From Phormidium tenue FACHB-886 (GTDB lineage Bacteria; Cyanobacteriota; Cyanobacteriia; Elainellales; Elainellaceae), in contig NZ_JACXWX010000020.1 of NCBI RefSeq assembly GCF_014764505.1, positions 1 through 64,000 on the forward strand: DNA of 64,000 bases, written 5' to 3'. The position numbers were made by a program, and so were the translations under genes. Of the stretch, positions 44,460-54,142 are shown piece by piece. Below the pieces are notes generated by a model. The model had not been told where the DNA came from and searched no databases. It saw only the letters and a program-made list of their open reading frames with translations. How positions within the stretch are numbered: the first letter of the stretch is position 1; every line of letters starts with the position of its first letter.

Positions 44460-47063
44460 ATGTGGCGATCGCTCCTAATTTTCCTACTCAGCCTAGCCCT
44501 GACGATTGTTGCTCCGCCGATCGTCAAACTTGCGCCCGCAGCAGCAACAGCTGTGTTAATGGCTCAAACCTCGGCTCAGTCTTTGCTGCAGCAGGGAATC
44601 ACCCGCTATGAAAGCGGACAGTTTGCTGAAGCCGCGCAGCTTTGGCAGCAGGCAAATCAAGGTTTTGCGCAGGCAGGAGAGAGGCTGGGGCAGGCACTCG
44701 CCCTCAGTCATTTGTCGCTCGCCTATCAGCAATTAGGACAGCTAGCGCTAGCAGAGCAAAGCATCCAGGACAGTTTGCAGCTCTTGCAGTCTGAGGAAAA
44801 TCCTACTTCTGAGCAAGTTGAAATTTATGCGAAAGCTTTAAACACCCAAGGCAAGCTGTACTGGCTGCAAAATCAGCTAGAGGCAGCGGTGTCTGCTTGG
44901 CAAAACGCGGTTACGGCGTATGCGCAGGTGGGAAACCACGAAGGCATAGCGATCGCCCAAATTAACCAAGCCAGAGCACTTCAGGCACTCGGCTTTAGTC
45001 GACAAGCCGAAGCGATATTGCAACAAGTTTCCCAACAGATTCAACAACAGCCTGCTGAACTGAAAGCCGCCCTCTTGCGCAACTTAGGCGGTATTCTCCG
45101 TCAGGTTGGCGATCTCGATGCCTCCCTTGCTTACCTCCAGGAAGGCTTAACGCTCACTCGCAATCCCACGCAGACCAGCTTAATGCTTCTGGAGTTGGGC
45201 AATACTGAGCAGGCAGTGGGCGATCGGCTCTTCGCAATTGGCAAACCTGCCGAAGCGCAAATCCAAGCCGCTTTGCAATACTACCAGCAAGCCATTGCTC
45301 TCGATGGTTCTCTATCAGCCCAACTCAATCGCTTCAACCTCTTGATTGAGATTGGGCAGTCTGACACTGCCTCTGCTCAACTCTCTAATCTACAGCAAGC
45401 GATTCAGCAGCTTCCTCCGGGTCGAACGGCGATCTACGCGGCGATTCACTTTACAGAAAGCTGGATGCAGTTGGCAAACATTACTGAACCGACAGATACT
45501 TTGGCGATCGCTCAGCTCCTCTCCACTGCCGTTCAGCAGGCGCAAATGTTGCACGATGGACGGGCAGAATCTTATGCGCTGGGGCAGCTTGGCAGTCTCT
45601 ATGAGCAATCAGGTCAATGGACAGCCGCCCAAACCTTAACAGAGCAAGCGTTGCTGAAGATGGAGATGATTCAGGCTCCCGAAATTCGCTACCGCTGGGA
45701 ATGGCAGCTCGGACGGATCGCGCAGTTTCAGAACAAACGTCAGGAGGCGATCGCTGCTTATCAAGCTGCAATTGCCACCCTGCAGTCGATTCGCAGCGAT
45801 CTATTGAGCGTCAATCCCGATGTTCAGTTTTCGTTTCGCGATAACGTAGAGCCCGTGTATCGGCAATTCATTGAGCTACTGCTAACCTCAGAATCCAAAC
45901 AATCGCTTAGTCAATTGCAGCTGCAGCAAGCCGTTCAATCGGTTGATGCCCTGCAATTAGCAGAATTAGAAAACTATCTAGGCTGCACCCTAGCAAATGT
46001 TGGGCAGATTAACGAGATCCAAGATGCAAAGGCAGCAATCCTCTATCCCATCTTGCTGCAGAAGACGCTGCAACCGGACAATGCCGAACGCATTGCTGTT
46101 GTTGCTCAGTTCCCTGAACAGTCGAATAAATTGGTTTACTATGAAACCTCAATTCCTGAGGGAGTGGCTGAACGCACCATTCAAGCATTACGAGCAGATT
46201 TAGAGATTTCAAGTCGAACACCGGAGGTTTTAGAAGGGGCTAAAACCCTGTACGACTGGATAATTAAACCCCTAGAGTCAGAATTGGAGCAGTCGTCAGC
46301 CAATACTCTTGTATTTGTGCTGGATGGCGCTTTACGAAACGTACCCATGTCGATTCTTTACGACGGAGAACGGCACCTCATTGAGAAGGGATATGCAGTG
46401 GCGATCGCTCCTCGCCTGCAGGTGTTTACACCAAATGCTTCCCTGGATACTCTTAGAGTGAGTATTGGGGGAATTGGTATTCCACAAACGATTAACGGCA
46501 CTCAGTTTCCACCCATCGTGAAGCTGCAAGAGGAACTCGATCGAATTGCGCAATCAGTTGAGATTGGTACTCCTCTGATTAACGAAGCCTTCACAACAGA
46601 AAATATTCGCCAACAGCTCCAAAGCAGTGACTTTTCTGCCATTCACTGGAAAACACACGGAACGTTTAGCTCTGATCCCACGGAGACTTACGTTGTGGCA
46701 TACCAAGAACGCATTGCCACTCACACCCTAAACGATTTGCTTCAGGTTGGCACTCGCAACGGCACTCGTCCGCTAGAGTTGTTGGTGTTAAGCGCCTGTG
46801 AAACGGCTCGTGGCGATAATCGCGCCGTTCTAGGGCTAGCAGGACTCGCAGCTAGAACCGGAACGCGCAGTGTTCTATCAACGCTTTGGGTTGCACAGGA
46901 TATCCCGAACACTGAGTTTATGGCACGTTTCTATGCAGCGCTGTCTCAACCTGGAATGACAAAGGCAGAAGCAGTTCGTCAGGCACAAATTGACCTACTC
47001 CAAACCAACGGGCAGCCACCCCACATTTGGGCAAATTATGTATTGATTGGCAGTTGGCGCTAG
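44460..47063 (+). CDS. CHAT-domain protein with TPR repeats, exported
   Basis: 867 residues. Signal peptide or anchor (LLIFLLSLALTIVAPPIVKL), then about ten TPR-like units (QQGITRYESGQFAEAAQLW, ALALSHLSLAYQQLGQLALA and similar) and a C-terminal caspase-like CHAT domain with His in IHWKTHGTFSSD and Cys in LVLSACETARGD, followed by LGLAGLAARTGTRSVLSTLW and GMTKAEAVRQAQIDLL. Both catalytic residues are intact, so it may be a protease. GGGAG precedes ATG 44460 by 9 bp. Co-transcription with the TpsA gene suggests it processes or controls that exoprotein (inference). Confidence 0.92.
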   Translation: MWRSLLIFLLSLALTIVAPPIVKLAPAAATAVLMAQTSAQSLLQQGITRYESGQFAEAAQLWQQANQGFAQAGERLGQALALSHLSLAYQQLGQLALAEQSIQDSLQLLQSEENPTSEQVEIYAKALNTQGKLYWLQNQLEAAVSAWQNAVTAYAQVGNHEGIAIAQINQARALQALGFSRQAEAILQQVSQQIQQQPAELKAALLRNLGGILRQVGDLDASLAYLQEGLTLTRNPTQTSLMLLELGNTEQAVGDRLFAIGKPAEAQIQAALQYYQQAIALDGSLSAQLNRFNLLIEIGQSDTASAQLSNLQQAIQQLPPGRTAIYAAIHFTESWMQLANITEPTDTLAIAQLLSTAVQQAQMLHDGRAESYALGQLGSLYEQSGQWTAAQTLTEQALLKMEMIQAPEIRYRWEWQLGRIAQFQNKRQEAIAAYQAAIATLQSIRSDLLSVNPDVQFSFRDNVEPVYRQFIELLLTSESKQSLSQLQLQQAVQSVDALQLAELENYLGCTLANVGQINEIQDAKAAILYPILLQKTLQPDNAERIAVVAQFPEQSNKLVYYETSIPEGVAERTIQALRADLEISSRTPEVLEGAKTLYDWIIKPLESELEQSSANTLVFVLDGALRNVPMSILYDGERHLIEKGYAVAIAPRLQVFTPNASLDTLRVSIGGIGIPQTINGTQFPPIVKLQEELDRIAQSVEIGTPLINEAFTTENIRQQLQSSDFSAIHWKTHGTFSSDPTETYVVAYQERIATHTLNDLLQVGTRNGTRPLELLVLSACETARGDNRAVLGLAGLAARTGTRSVLSTLWVAQDIPNTEFMARFYAALSQPGMTKAEAVRQAQIDLLQTNGQPPHIWANYVLIGSWR

Positions 47064-47286
47064 TTTGCTCAAACAATTCATCAGCAGTAATCCCCCTCCA
47101 CTGGAACTTAAACGGGTTATGTCGCATTCCATTACAAAGGCGATTGCAACTGCACGCTTCTTTCGTGAGTCTAGAATACTAACCCGGTTCGCCCACACGT
47201 TCGCAAGGATAACTTCAATACCAACCGCAAAAATCAGTCGATTAAGTGACCGTCCTCAGTCATCCCAGATGGATTCTAAAGCGATT

Positions 47287-49575
47287 TTATGGAGAAACAG
47301 CAGGAGACGAAGCGGGTGAAGGAGTAGATGTAGGGATTGGTGTAGGGATTGGTGTAGGGGTTGGCGAGGGTGCCAACTTGATGACAGTGATGGAAGTTTC
47401 TATAGGCTGCCGCTCTGTTTCATCCGCTGCCTTAACAGAAATGGTGAAGGATTGACCAGGGAGGGGGGAAGGGAGGGACAAAAAGCCTTCTCCGGGTTTC
47501 GTGTTGTTTTGCACACTCACCTGAACGTTTTCACCTGTTGCCTGCCATTCGACTAACAAAGGTTTATTGTCCTCAGGCTTCAGAAAAAGCGTTGGAGGAG
47601 GGTTTGGATCTCCATTCAAAAATACCTGCAATGTCAGGGATCGCGGTTCCAGCGTTACAGTGCCCGTGGGCTGTGACTCAACGGCAGGTCGGGGGGATGC
47701 ACCTTGAGGTTGAAGAACAGACGCTTGCAGCTTGAAAGTGTAGTTGCTAGCACGATTTAGAGAGATTGGGACGGGAGCACAGGTTAAAACGCCTGTTTCG
47801 CTAAGTTTGCAGATCGCCTGCAAATCTGGCATTCCTGCTTCTGGTTGAATATCGTTTTTAGAGCGAATTCCCTGACCTGTCTTAGAGCGCAGTAGCGGAA
47901 TATTAATGTTCGATTGATTCTGGGTATCAGTAGCAATTAAGGTTAGCCCGTTTAGCTGATCGCTATTATCAATCGTCCAGCTAAATTGGATTGGTTCGCT
48001 TCGCTGATAGCTGGTTTTAGTGGAATTAAAGGCGGTGATGTTTGGAGGCGCTTTAGGGGCGATCACAACTTCTGCTTTACTAGACAGCGATTGTCCGTTT
48101 TGGAGAACCGTGTTCAAAACAAATTCGTATTTCTGGGCGCTTAATGCTCCTACCGACTCTTTGCAGCGGATCTGCTCGTTCTGGGCAGAATCAGAAAGAC
48201 ACTGGCTGGGGGCAACTGAGATTTCAGCCGGCTGAATGGGAGGCGTCGCTGTGATGACCATGCTCTGAACGTTCTTGGGATGACGCACTACCCATTCCAG
48301 CTGCACTGGCTCTCCTTCTTCGTGTCCGCCATCAATGGCTTTAAAGCCTGCAACTTCGGGTGGGGGATCGGGTTTGAGCAGCCAGCGCACCAGCAGTACT
48401 CCACCCGCCAGCAATCCCAGCCCCAGCAGCACGAGCAGCAGTAACTGCCACCAGGGACGCGCTTTCCAGGTGAGAGTTCCTTGAGGTGGGCGATCCAGAA
48501 TCTGATAGCCATCGGCATCGTGCAGGGCAACCTGGAAATTTATGGTTTGCCCCATGCCCCAAAAGGGGCGCTGCTTTGGCTGATTGGGGGTGACCAGCAG
48601 CAGCACCTGGGCGGTTTGGTTGGGCAGCAGGCGCACATTGGGTGGATCAAAGCGATAGGTACAAATTTCGTCTTCATCGCGGCTGTTGGCACTGAAGCGT
48701 AGCTGGCGAACCACGTTGCCTGTATTCTTTAGATTGAGGCGATACTGACCGGCAGTGTGGCTGATTCGACCAATGAGAGTTACCAGTTCAACATCGAGGG
48801 TTTCTACCCGCTGTATCTCAAAATAAACGCAGTCTAAGCGCCGCAGGTCGGGCAAGTTGACCGAATGTAGATAGATGCTAGGAATATAAACACCTGCCAG
48901 TGCCTCAGCAGGAGGAAAAATGTCGAGCTGAATGATGCCCTGCGTGCGAGGGTTGAGATCTAAGGAATGGGAATCTATGACTAACCCAAACTCCCCTAAA
49001 TTCGATTTGGGATACCGAATCTCAAACCACTCTTCTTCCAGGTCGGGACAGCTAAGACGGTAGTTGTCAACATTGTTTGAGCGATTGTCTACCCGCACCT
49101 GAAACTGCAGCACTGTGCCAGGATGCAGCGGTGCAGGTTTTTGGGGGTTAGTTGCAGGGCTAATAAAGAACGTTGGATCGTTTGCCCGAATCGTGGTTTG
49201 CTCCTTAAACAGCACCCGCAACTGCAGCGGATATTGAAGCGGCGGCTCTTCGGGATAGCCTTCGGGGGCATCCAGCACCAGGATGTAGTCATAGGTGGCA
49301 GCGGCGGCAGTAGCAGGGAGAGTAAAGTTAAACACCAGCTCTTCTTTTTGCTGAGGGTCGAGGGCTAGCCGCTGCCGGGTCACACGACACCACTGCAATA
49401 CTGCAGAGTCGGAGTCTTCGTTGATAAACACGTCGATAATTGCACCGCGATCGCCCGCGTTCTGAACCACCACTCCCAGCGATACCCCCTCACCGGGCGT
49501 TCCCGACAGCAGATCGGGTGGATTCAAAATGGCTCTCAGGCTAGAACTTGGGGTGAGACTGGGAAAGTTTTGCAT
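47287..49575 (-). CDS. CIS-cluster membrane protein with Ig-like domains
   Basis: About 762 residues. The N-terminal half has repeated Ig/FixG-like beta sandwiches (VQNAGDRGAIIDVFINEDSD, RVDNRSNNVDNYRLSCP, LKNTGNVVRQLRFSANS), then one strong membrane helix (WWQLLLLVLLGLGLLAGGVL), then more Ig-like modules and a Pro/Thr-rich tail of TPTPIP repeats. ATG 49575 is 1 bp after the stop of the WD40 gene, so translation is coupled. It is the last gene of the injection-system operon. The single helix between extracytoplasmic-type modules suggests a tether for the apparatus at a membrane (inference). Confidence 0.8.
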   Translation of the reverse strand: MQNFPSLTPSSSLRAILNPPDLLSGTPGEGVSLGVVVQNAGDRGAIIDVFINEDSDSAVLQWCRVTRQRLALDPQQKEELVFNFTLPATAAAATYDYILVLDAPEGYPEEPPLQYPLQLRVLFKEQTTIRANDPTFFISPATNPQKPAPLHPGTVLQFQVRVDNRSNNVDNYRLSCPDLEEEWFEIRYPKSNLGEFGLVIDSHSLDLNPRTQGIIQLDIFPPAEALAGVYIPSIYLHSVNLPDLRRLDCVYFEIQRVETLDVELVTLIGRISHTAGQYRLNLKNTGNVVRQLRFSANSRDEDEICTYRFDPPNVRLLPNQTAQVLLLVTPNQPKQRPFWGMGQTINFQVALHDADGYQILDRPPQGTLTWKARPWWQLLLLVLLGLGLLAGGVLLVRWLLKPDPPPEVAGFKAIDGGHEEGEPVQLEWVVRHPKNVQSMVITATPPIQPAEISVAPSQCLSDSAQNEQIRCKESVGALSAQKYEFVLNTVLQNGQSLSSKAEVVIAPKAPPNITAFNSTKTSYQRSEPIQFSWTIDNSDQLNGLTLIATDTQNQSNINIPLLRSKTGQGIRSKNDIQPEAGMPDLQAICKLSETGVLTCAPVPISLNRASNYTFKLQASVLQPQGASPRPAVESQPTGTVTLEPRSLTLQVFLNGDPNPPPTLFLKPEDNKPLLVEWQATGENVQVSVQNNTKPGEGFLSLPSPLPGQSFTISVKAADETERQPIETSITVIKLAPSPTPTPIPTPIPTSTPSPASSPAVSP

Positions 49576-49576
49576 C

Positions 49577-51772
49577 TTATGGCACTCCTGGTGCTTCCTG
49601 CGGTATGACGCGATGCAACCTGACCTGGCGATCGTAGCCACCTGTCACAATCAACAAATCGCGTTCCCGATTCTTCAGATCGATCGTTGGAATTTCTCTG
49701 GGCGCGGCAGAACTTTGATAGATCAGGCGCCGTTCTCCAGAAAACTGGCGTTGCTCGTTGAGCTGCCAGAGTAGGACCCGGCCATCGTCTCCTGCACTTG
49801 CCAGCCATCGTCCGTCCTGGCTAACCCGCACGCTGCGCACAAACGTGGGTTGACCGGGCTCCCCTGCCTGCTGAAACTGCACCGGGCAGCGCAAACTTGT
49901 GGCTTCGGGCTGGCACTGGTCGAGCTGCCACAGCGCCAGATTTCCATTGGAATCTGAGGTGGCAAGGGTCGTGCTGTTGGGAAGGAAAACGATCGACCAG
50001 ATGAAGTCGGCAAACGGCGGTGCTTTATCCCCTAACAGCGGCAGAATCGGCTGGGGCTGAGGCGATGCGTTCCCCAATTGCCAAAGGAACAGCGAATTGT
50101 TCGCTCCGGCGCTAAGTAGCGTCCGATTATCGGGGCTGAGTGCCAGCGCCCGCACCTGCTGGTTTTGAGGAACTTTAAAAGAGGCAGGTTGCTCTGGAAA
50201 ATTTTGACCATCGCTGGGGCGCTGCCAGAGGCGGATCGTGCCAGAGCCATGCCCGCTAAACAATGTTCGCGCATCATCAGTAAATGCCAGCGCAAACACG
50301 CGATCGGTTTTTGTGTCAGCAGGGTCTTTGATGGTTTGAACTAGGCGGCGCGTGGCCAGCTCCAAAATTTGCACAGAGCCATTATCAGTTCCAGCGGCAA
50401 TCCGGTTATTCTCTTTGGGCAAAAACTCCAGCACGTTCACGGATCGCTCTGCAAATGCCAGCGTCCCCTGCTTTTGCAGCGGCTGTTTGTTGCAGGTTTC
50501 ACGGACGGCGCCAGAAAACTCGCCTTCAGCACGGAGGCGATCGCCCTCCACGCGCCACCAGCGCACCGTACAGTCTTGGGAGCCGCTCACTATTGATAAA
50601 CCATCTCCACTGAACCGCACCGCGTTCACCAGATCGGTGTGAGCCAGCGGCTGAGGACGCAGCAGCAGGGCCAACAGTGTCAGCATCAATGCCAGCAGCA
50701 CTAGCGATAGCCACAGCGGAATAATGGGCAACACCTTCAGCTCAACCGCCTGCTGTGCGGGTTCAACTTCTACCGCAGTGGCAGCCAGCAGTTGCGGCGT
50801 CAGGATCAATCGCAGTCGCCTGCCCCACCCCAACCAGGGGCGCTCAACTTGCACCTGCACTGGGAGTTTTACCGTTTCTCTTAAGCCCAGGTTTGCGGGC
50901 AGAGGAAGCTCGCAATGACAGCTAGGGGATGACTTCTGCACCGCCAAACCGACCTTCTGTTCCACATTGCTAAGATTTTCGATCGCCGCATACACCTTGG
51001 CCCTCTTTGTTTTCCAGTCAGGCAGCAGGGCTCCTGCAGCCGGAATCGACTGCTGGATCGGCTCGGCAGCAAACCGGATGAAACCAATGGGCAGCACCTC
51101 CAAAATTCCCTCTGCCCCAACGGGCGAGCTGCCCTTTGAAATTGCCTCTACTCTGAAGCTATGGGCGCGGCTGGGGGCATGGGTGAGCGCTGGGGGCTGG
51201 CACTGAAAAGCCAGAACCTGTTCGGCACTAGGGCTGAGGGCAATGCGGCGCTCTGCACCTTCAGGCAGCCAGGCAGGCAGAATCCCCGCAAGCTTCAGCA
51301 GCACCTCCAGGGGCTGATAGGTGAGATTCCGCACCCGCACCAGAATATCGATAGAGTTGCGCGGGTAGGTTTGCAGGTGAGGCAGCACCAGACTCAGGCT
51401 GACAGGCGCTTCGATCGCTCCTGCCAGGAGGATGAGCCGCAACACTCGTCGCTCCTCTGCAGGGAGCTGGGGTGAGGTGACGCGAACGGTGAGGGTGGTC
51501 GTGCCGGAAAAATTGGACAGGGGACTATTGAATACAAACACCTGAAATCGGGTGGTATCGCCAGGCGGTTTGGCAACCGAGACTTCTGGCTCCAGGCGAT
51601 ACCATTGGGAAGCAGCGTTGGGGTCGGCACCGGGCACCAGCAGCTCGACCTGAAACTGCGCCTGCTGATCACTGTCGTTGCGGACAAAAACCTCAAGGGA
51701 TGCAGGCGCTTCGCCAGGCTGCACCGTTAGGCTTTGGGTCGAGAGGGTAACCGTGATGGGACGCTGGTTCAT
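49577..51772 (-). CDS. CIS-cluster membrane protein with Ig-like and WD40 parts
   Basis: 731 residues. The N-terminal Ig-like modules (SLTVQPGEAPASLEVFVRND, VTLVV-type strands, RNSIDILVRVRNLTYQPLEV) resemble those of the gene downstream. A membrane helix follows (IIPLWLSLVLLALMLTLLAL), and then one seven-bladed WD40 propeller (AVRFSGDGLSIVSGSQDCTV, LAFTDDARTLFSGHGSGTI, LALSPDNRTLLSAGANNSL, RVSQDGRWLASAGDDGRVLL). The two genes share an Ig-TM plan with different outer halves. It starts 9 bp after the DUF4159-like gene. A scaffold or anchor of the injection system is likely. Confidence 0.8.
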   Translation of the reverse strand: MNQRPITVTLSTQSLTVQPGEAPASLEVFVRNDSDQQAQFQVELLVPGADPNAASQWYRLEPEVSVAKPPGDTTRFQVFVFNSPLSNFSGTTTLTVRVTSPQLPAEERRVLRLILLAGAIEAPVSLSLVLPHLQTYPRNSIDILVRVRNLTYQPLEVLLKLAGILPAWLPEGAERRIALSPSAEQVLAFQCQPPALTHAPSRAHSFRVEAISKGSSPVGAEGILEVLPIGFIRFAAEPIQQSIPAAGALLPDWKTKRAKVYAAIENLSNVEQKVGLAVQKSSPSCHCELPLPANLGLRETVKLPVQVQVERPWLGWGRRLRLILTPQLLAATAVEVEPAQQAVELKVLPIIPLWLSLVLLALMLTLLALLLRPQPLAHTDLVNAVRFSGDGLSIVSGSQDCTVRWWRVEGDRLRAEGEFSGAVRETCNKQPLQKQGTLAFAERSVNVLEFLPKENNRIAAGTDNGSVQILELATRRLVQTIKDPADTKTDRVFALAFTDDARTLFSGHGSGTIRLWQRPSDGQNFPEQPASFKVPQNQQVRALALSPDNRTLLSAGANNSLFLWQLGNASPQPQPILPLLGDKAPPFADFIWSIVFLPNSTTLATSDSNGNLALWQLDQCQPEATSLRCPVQFQQAGEPGQPTFVRSVRVSQDGRWLASAGDDGRVLLWQLNEQRQFSGERRLIYQSSAAPREIPTIDLKNRERDLLIVTGGYDRQVRLHRVIPQEAPGVP

Positions 51773-51781
51773 AACGCAAAA

Positions 51782-52984
51782 TCACCACTGACCAGAAGCG
51801 TCTTCCTGCTGCAAACCTGTGAGCTGATGCCGCCTCCAGGCGTAGTACAGCATATTAACCCCCAGCTCTTGAGCAGTACGTATCACCACCCGAGACAGGC
51901 TCAGCGCTTCGTCGATGCCCCAAGAACTTGCTAAATCTCCCACGACCAGGATGATTCCACCGCAGAGAGAAATCTGGATCGGCTGCTGATGGGAGATAGG
52001 CAGTGCCGCAAACAGGAAGGGGCGAGTTCGCACGGGATGATTGCGCCGAAAGCCGAGGGGCTGAAGGGGAGTGCCGAGCAGCTCGGCAAACTGTTGCACC
52101 GATTGAATTAGCTCGGTTGCGCTACTGGGCGCATCGACCAGCAGCACCCCGCCTTGGCGGAGATACTCGCGCAGTGCTGTGTCTTCAGGAGCCGTTAGCT
52201 CTAGCTTTTCGTTGCCTGTTAGATAGAGCAGGTCGTAGTCGTTAAGACGATCGCTTCCCTCACCCAGCATCACCTGTCCCAGATCGTCTGCCCCCTTCAA
52301 TGCCGGGTAGAGCGCGTCAACGGATTGCAGCAGCGCCATGATATTGAAAAAATTCCGATCGCTATCCGGATCGTTGCGGTTCACCTGAGCCATTCGCACT
52401 AGTGCTTGCGGACGGGTCTGCGCTGCGACCCGGTAGCGCAGATCAATCTGGTTGTAGCCAGGAAAAAACACATCCTCAGCCGTGGTAATTTCTACTGCGC
52501 CTGGCTGCAGCAAAATGCGGCACAGCTCCACTTCCCAGGCAGCAGGGGGGCGGGTTACCTCCTCTAGACGGTAGGTTTCCTGCACCGTTTCTACCTGCTG
52601 CTCTCGCTGTAGCTCGTCGGGGTCGCGGTAGCTGGCAATGAGATAAATGGTGGCAGGCTCATTTGCCACCTCTGTATCGATGTGGTAGCTGAAAGGCTGT
52701 GGCAGCACAATTACATTGCCATAAAGGTCAATGGCAATGCCTGGTTGCACCTGCACCCATCGCTGATCCCGGTCCCGCGCCTTTACCTGGGCAGGGGCTG
52801 CCACCGCCCGCACCCCCAAACCACAGACAATGCCTGGCTGGTTAATAGACTGGTAGTGGGTGTTTTGCCGCTGTCGGTGGTAGTTGTGGGCGCGTTTCCA
52901 GCGCTCAGCATTAATCATCAAACCGTTGTAGGGGTTCAGTCGTTCCAGCGGCTGAATGGGCGGGGGAGGAAAAGGATGAGTCAT
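51782..52984 (-). CDS. CIS-cluster DUF4159-like protein
   Basis: About 400 residues. The N-terminal half (RLNPYNGLMINAERWKRAHN, YHRQRQNTHYQSINQPGIVC, and GLGVRAV) with QVQPGIAIDLYGNVIVLPQP resembles conserved proteins encoded beside phage-like tails and injection systems. The C-terminal half (NFFNIMALLQSVDALYPALK, LLYLTGNEKLELTAPEDTAL, REYLRQGGVLLVDAPSS, GVNMLYYAWRRHQ) matches the DUF4159 fold. ATG 52984 is preferred; the frame is open for 24 codons before it. Role in the complex unknown. Confidence 0.75.
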   Translation of the reverse strand: MTHPFPPPPIQPLERLNPYNGLMINAERWKRAHNYHRQRQNTHYQSINQPGIVCGLGVRAVAAPAQVKARDRDQRWVQVQPGIAIDLYGNVIVLPQPFSYHIDTEVANEPATIYLIASYRDPDELQREQQVETVQETYRLEEVTRPPAAWEVELCRILLQPGAVEITTAEDVFFPGYNQIDLRYRVAAQTRPQALVRMAQVNRNDPDSDRNFFNIMALLQSVDALYPALKGADDLGQVMLGEGSDRLNDYDLLYLTGNEKLELTAPEDTALREYLRQGGVLLVDAPSSATELIQSVQQFAELLGTPLQPLGFRRNHPVRTRPFLFAALPISHQQPIQISLCGGIILVVGDLASSWGIDEALSLSRVVIRTAQELGVNMLYYAWRRHQLTGLQQEDASGQW

Positions 52985-53098
52985 GGCAGGAGATGGGTTG
53001 AATGGAGTTGTGTGAGTGGCAGATAAGCGATCGGCAAAGGTTGAGCGTAGCGGCAAAACTTGCTCATATAGATTTGCCGCGATCGCCGTAAGATGGCG

Positions 53099-54142
53099 TT
53101 AATGGGATTCGATTAACAGGTCGTAGGTACAAAAGGCAGGCTTTTCCTGGTCAATAATTTTGCGGATCAGGGTTTCGTCGAGGTAGCGTCGGTGTTCTGG
53201 ACGATCGCCCCGCAGCCGCACCAGAAAGTGATAGGATTGCCCGCCGCCTAAAACTGCGCTTTCGCCGAGGACAGAACTCTCCAGGACAAAAGCGGCTCCG
53301 AAGGGTTCGGTGATGCTGATGTGTTTGTTGGCTTCTTGGGGAATGTCGTCATCCAGGGGCAAGCCAGTGTACCAGTGCAGATACAGCCGTAGTCCGGTGC
53401 GAGTACCGCGCCAGCGATAAAGCTCCACCGCCTGTTTAATTAATCGTCGCTGCTGACGAATATCCCAGTTCGGATCATTCTGCCAGCCCACCCAGGTTGC
53501 TAAAAACGGCAGCAGGGCAACCGGGGCCGTGAGCGGGTCGAGGTGCGCCCACATCATCTCAAAGCTCTGCACCACCGGCTCAAACGACTGCTCGAAAATT
53601 TTCAAAAAGCGTCCAATAAAGTCTACCTCTCGATAAAGCGAGGGCAAGAAGTCGCGATAGAGGCTGCGGGGGCGCACATACAGGTCAAACTGGAGCGTGT
53701 GAATTTCCTGCCGTTCTGTGCCGGGATCGATCTGCACCGTCAGCAGCCCGCTGTATTGCAGCTTTAGCATCTGCTGAGGCTGGAGGACAGTCTGGTCTTC
53801 AAACCAATCGTTAGGCACCTGAAAGTAAAGCACCGCATCGCTCTGGCTGTCGGGTGGCAATTCGTGCCCCTCAGTGCCCAACTGACACCACGCCTCTGGA
53901 AAATCGCCTGTTAGCTGCAGGTTGAGCTGAAGCAATCGACTGCTGCGGTTTTTCACCTGCACAACGACTTCGCTCGGCTCTCCTGGATAGGCCGTCACTG
54001 TTCGCTCCGCCGCTCCCTCCGGCACTCTGGTAATGCCCTGCACCAGCGTCGCCGTTGCCTCATCCCTAGTCGGACTATCCGCGACCTGCATCGGCGTGAC
54101 GCTAATCTGCACGGCTGACGGACTGCGTGACTGCACCATCAT
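53099..54142 (-). CDS. Phage tail protein I-like baseplate component
   Basis: About 347 residues. An N-terminal beta sandwich (GEPSEVVVQVKNRSSRLLQL, and NLQLTGDFPEAWC) precedes the tail protein I domain: RDFLPSLYREVDFIGRFLKI, FEQSFEPVVQSFEMMWAHLD, LLPFLATWVGWQNDPNWDIR, KQAVELYRWRGTRTGLRLYL. The ATG at 54142 overlaps the baseplate J stop (ATGA), which decides the start. Equivalent to P2 gpI; it should link baseplate wedges to fibres. Confidence 0.88.
   Translation of the reverse strand: MMVQSRSPSAVQISVTPMQVADSPTRDEATATLVQGITRVPEGAAERTVTAYPGEPSEVVVQVKNRSSRLLQLNLQLTGDFPEAWCQLGTEGHELPPDSQSDAVLYFQVPNDWFEDQTVLQPQQMLKLQYSGLLTVQIDPGTERQEIHTLQFDLYVRPRSLYRDFLPSLYREVDFIGRFLKIFEQSFEPVVQSFEMMWAHLDPLTAPVALLPFLATWVGWQNDPNWDIRQQRRLIKQAVELYRWRGTRTGLRLYLHWYTGLPLDDDIPQEANKHISITEPFGAAFVLESSVLGESAVLGGGQSYHFLVRLRGDRPEHRRYLDETLIRKIIDQEKPAFCTYDLLIESH

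Noticed and set aside
47064-47286. Gap between convergent CHAT-TPR and Ig-like genes as a regulatory region
   Set aside because: The two genes converge, and I see no clear hairpin or palindrome; nothing can be supported.
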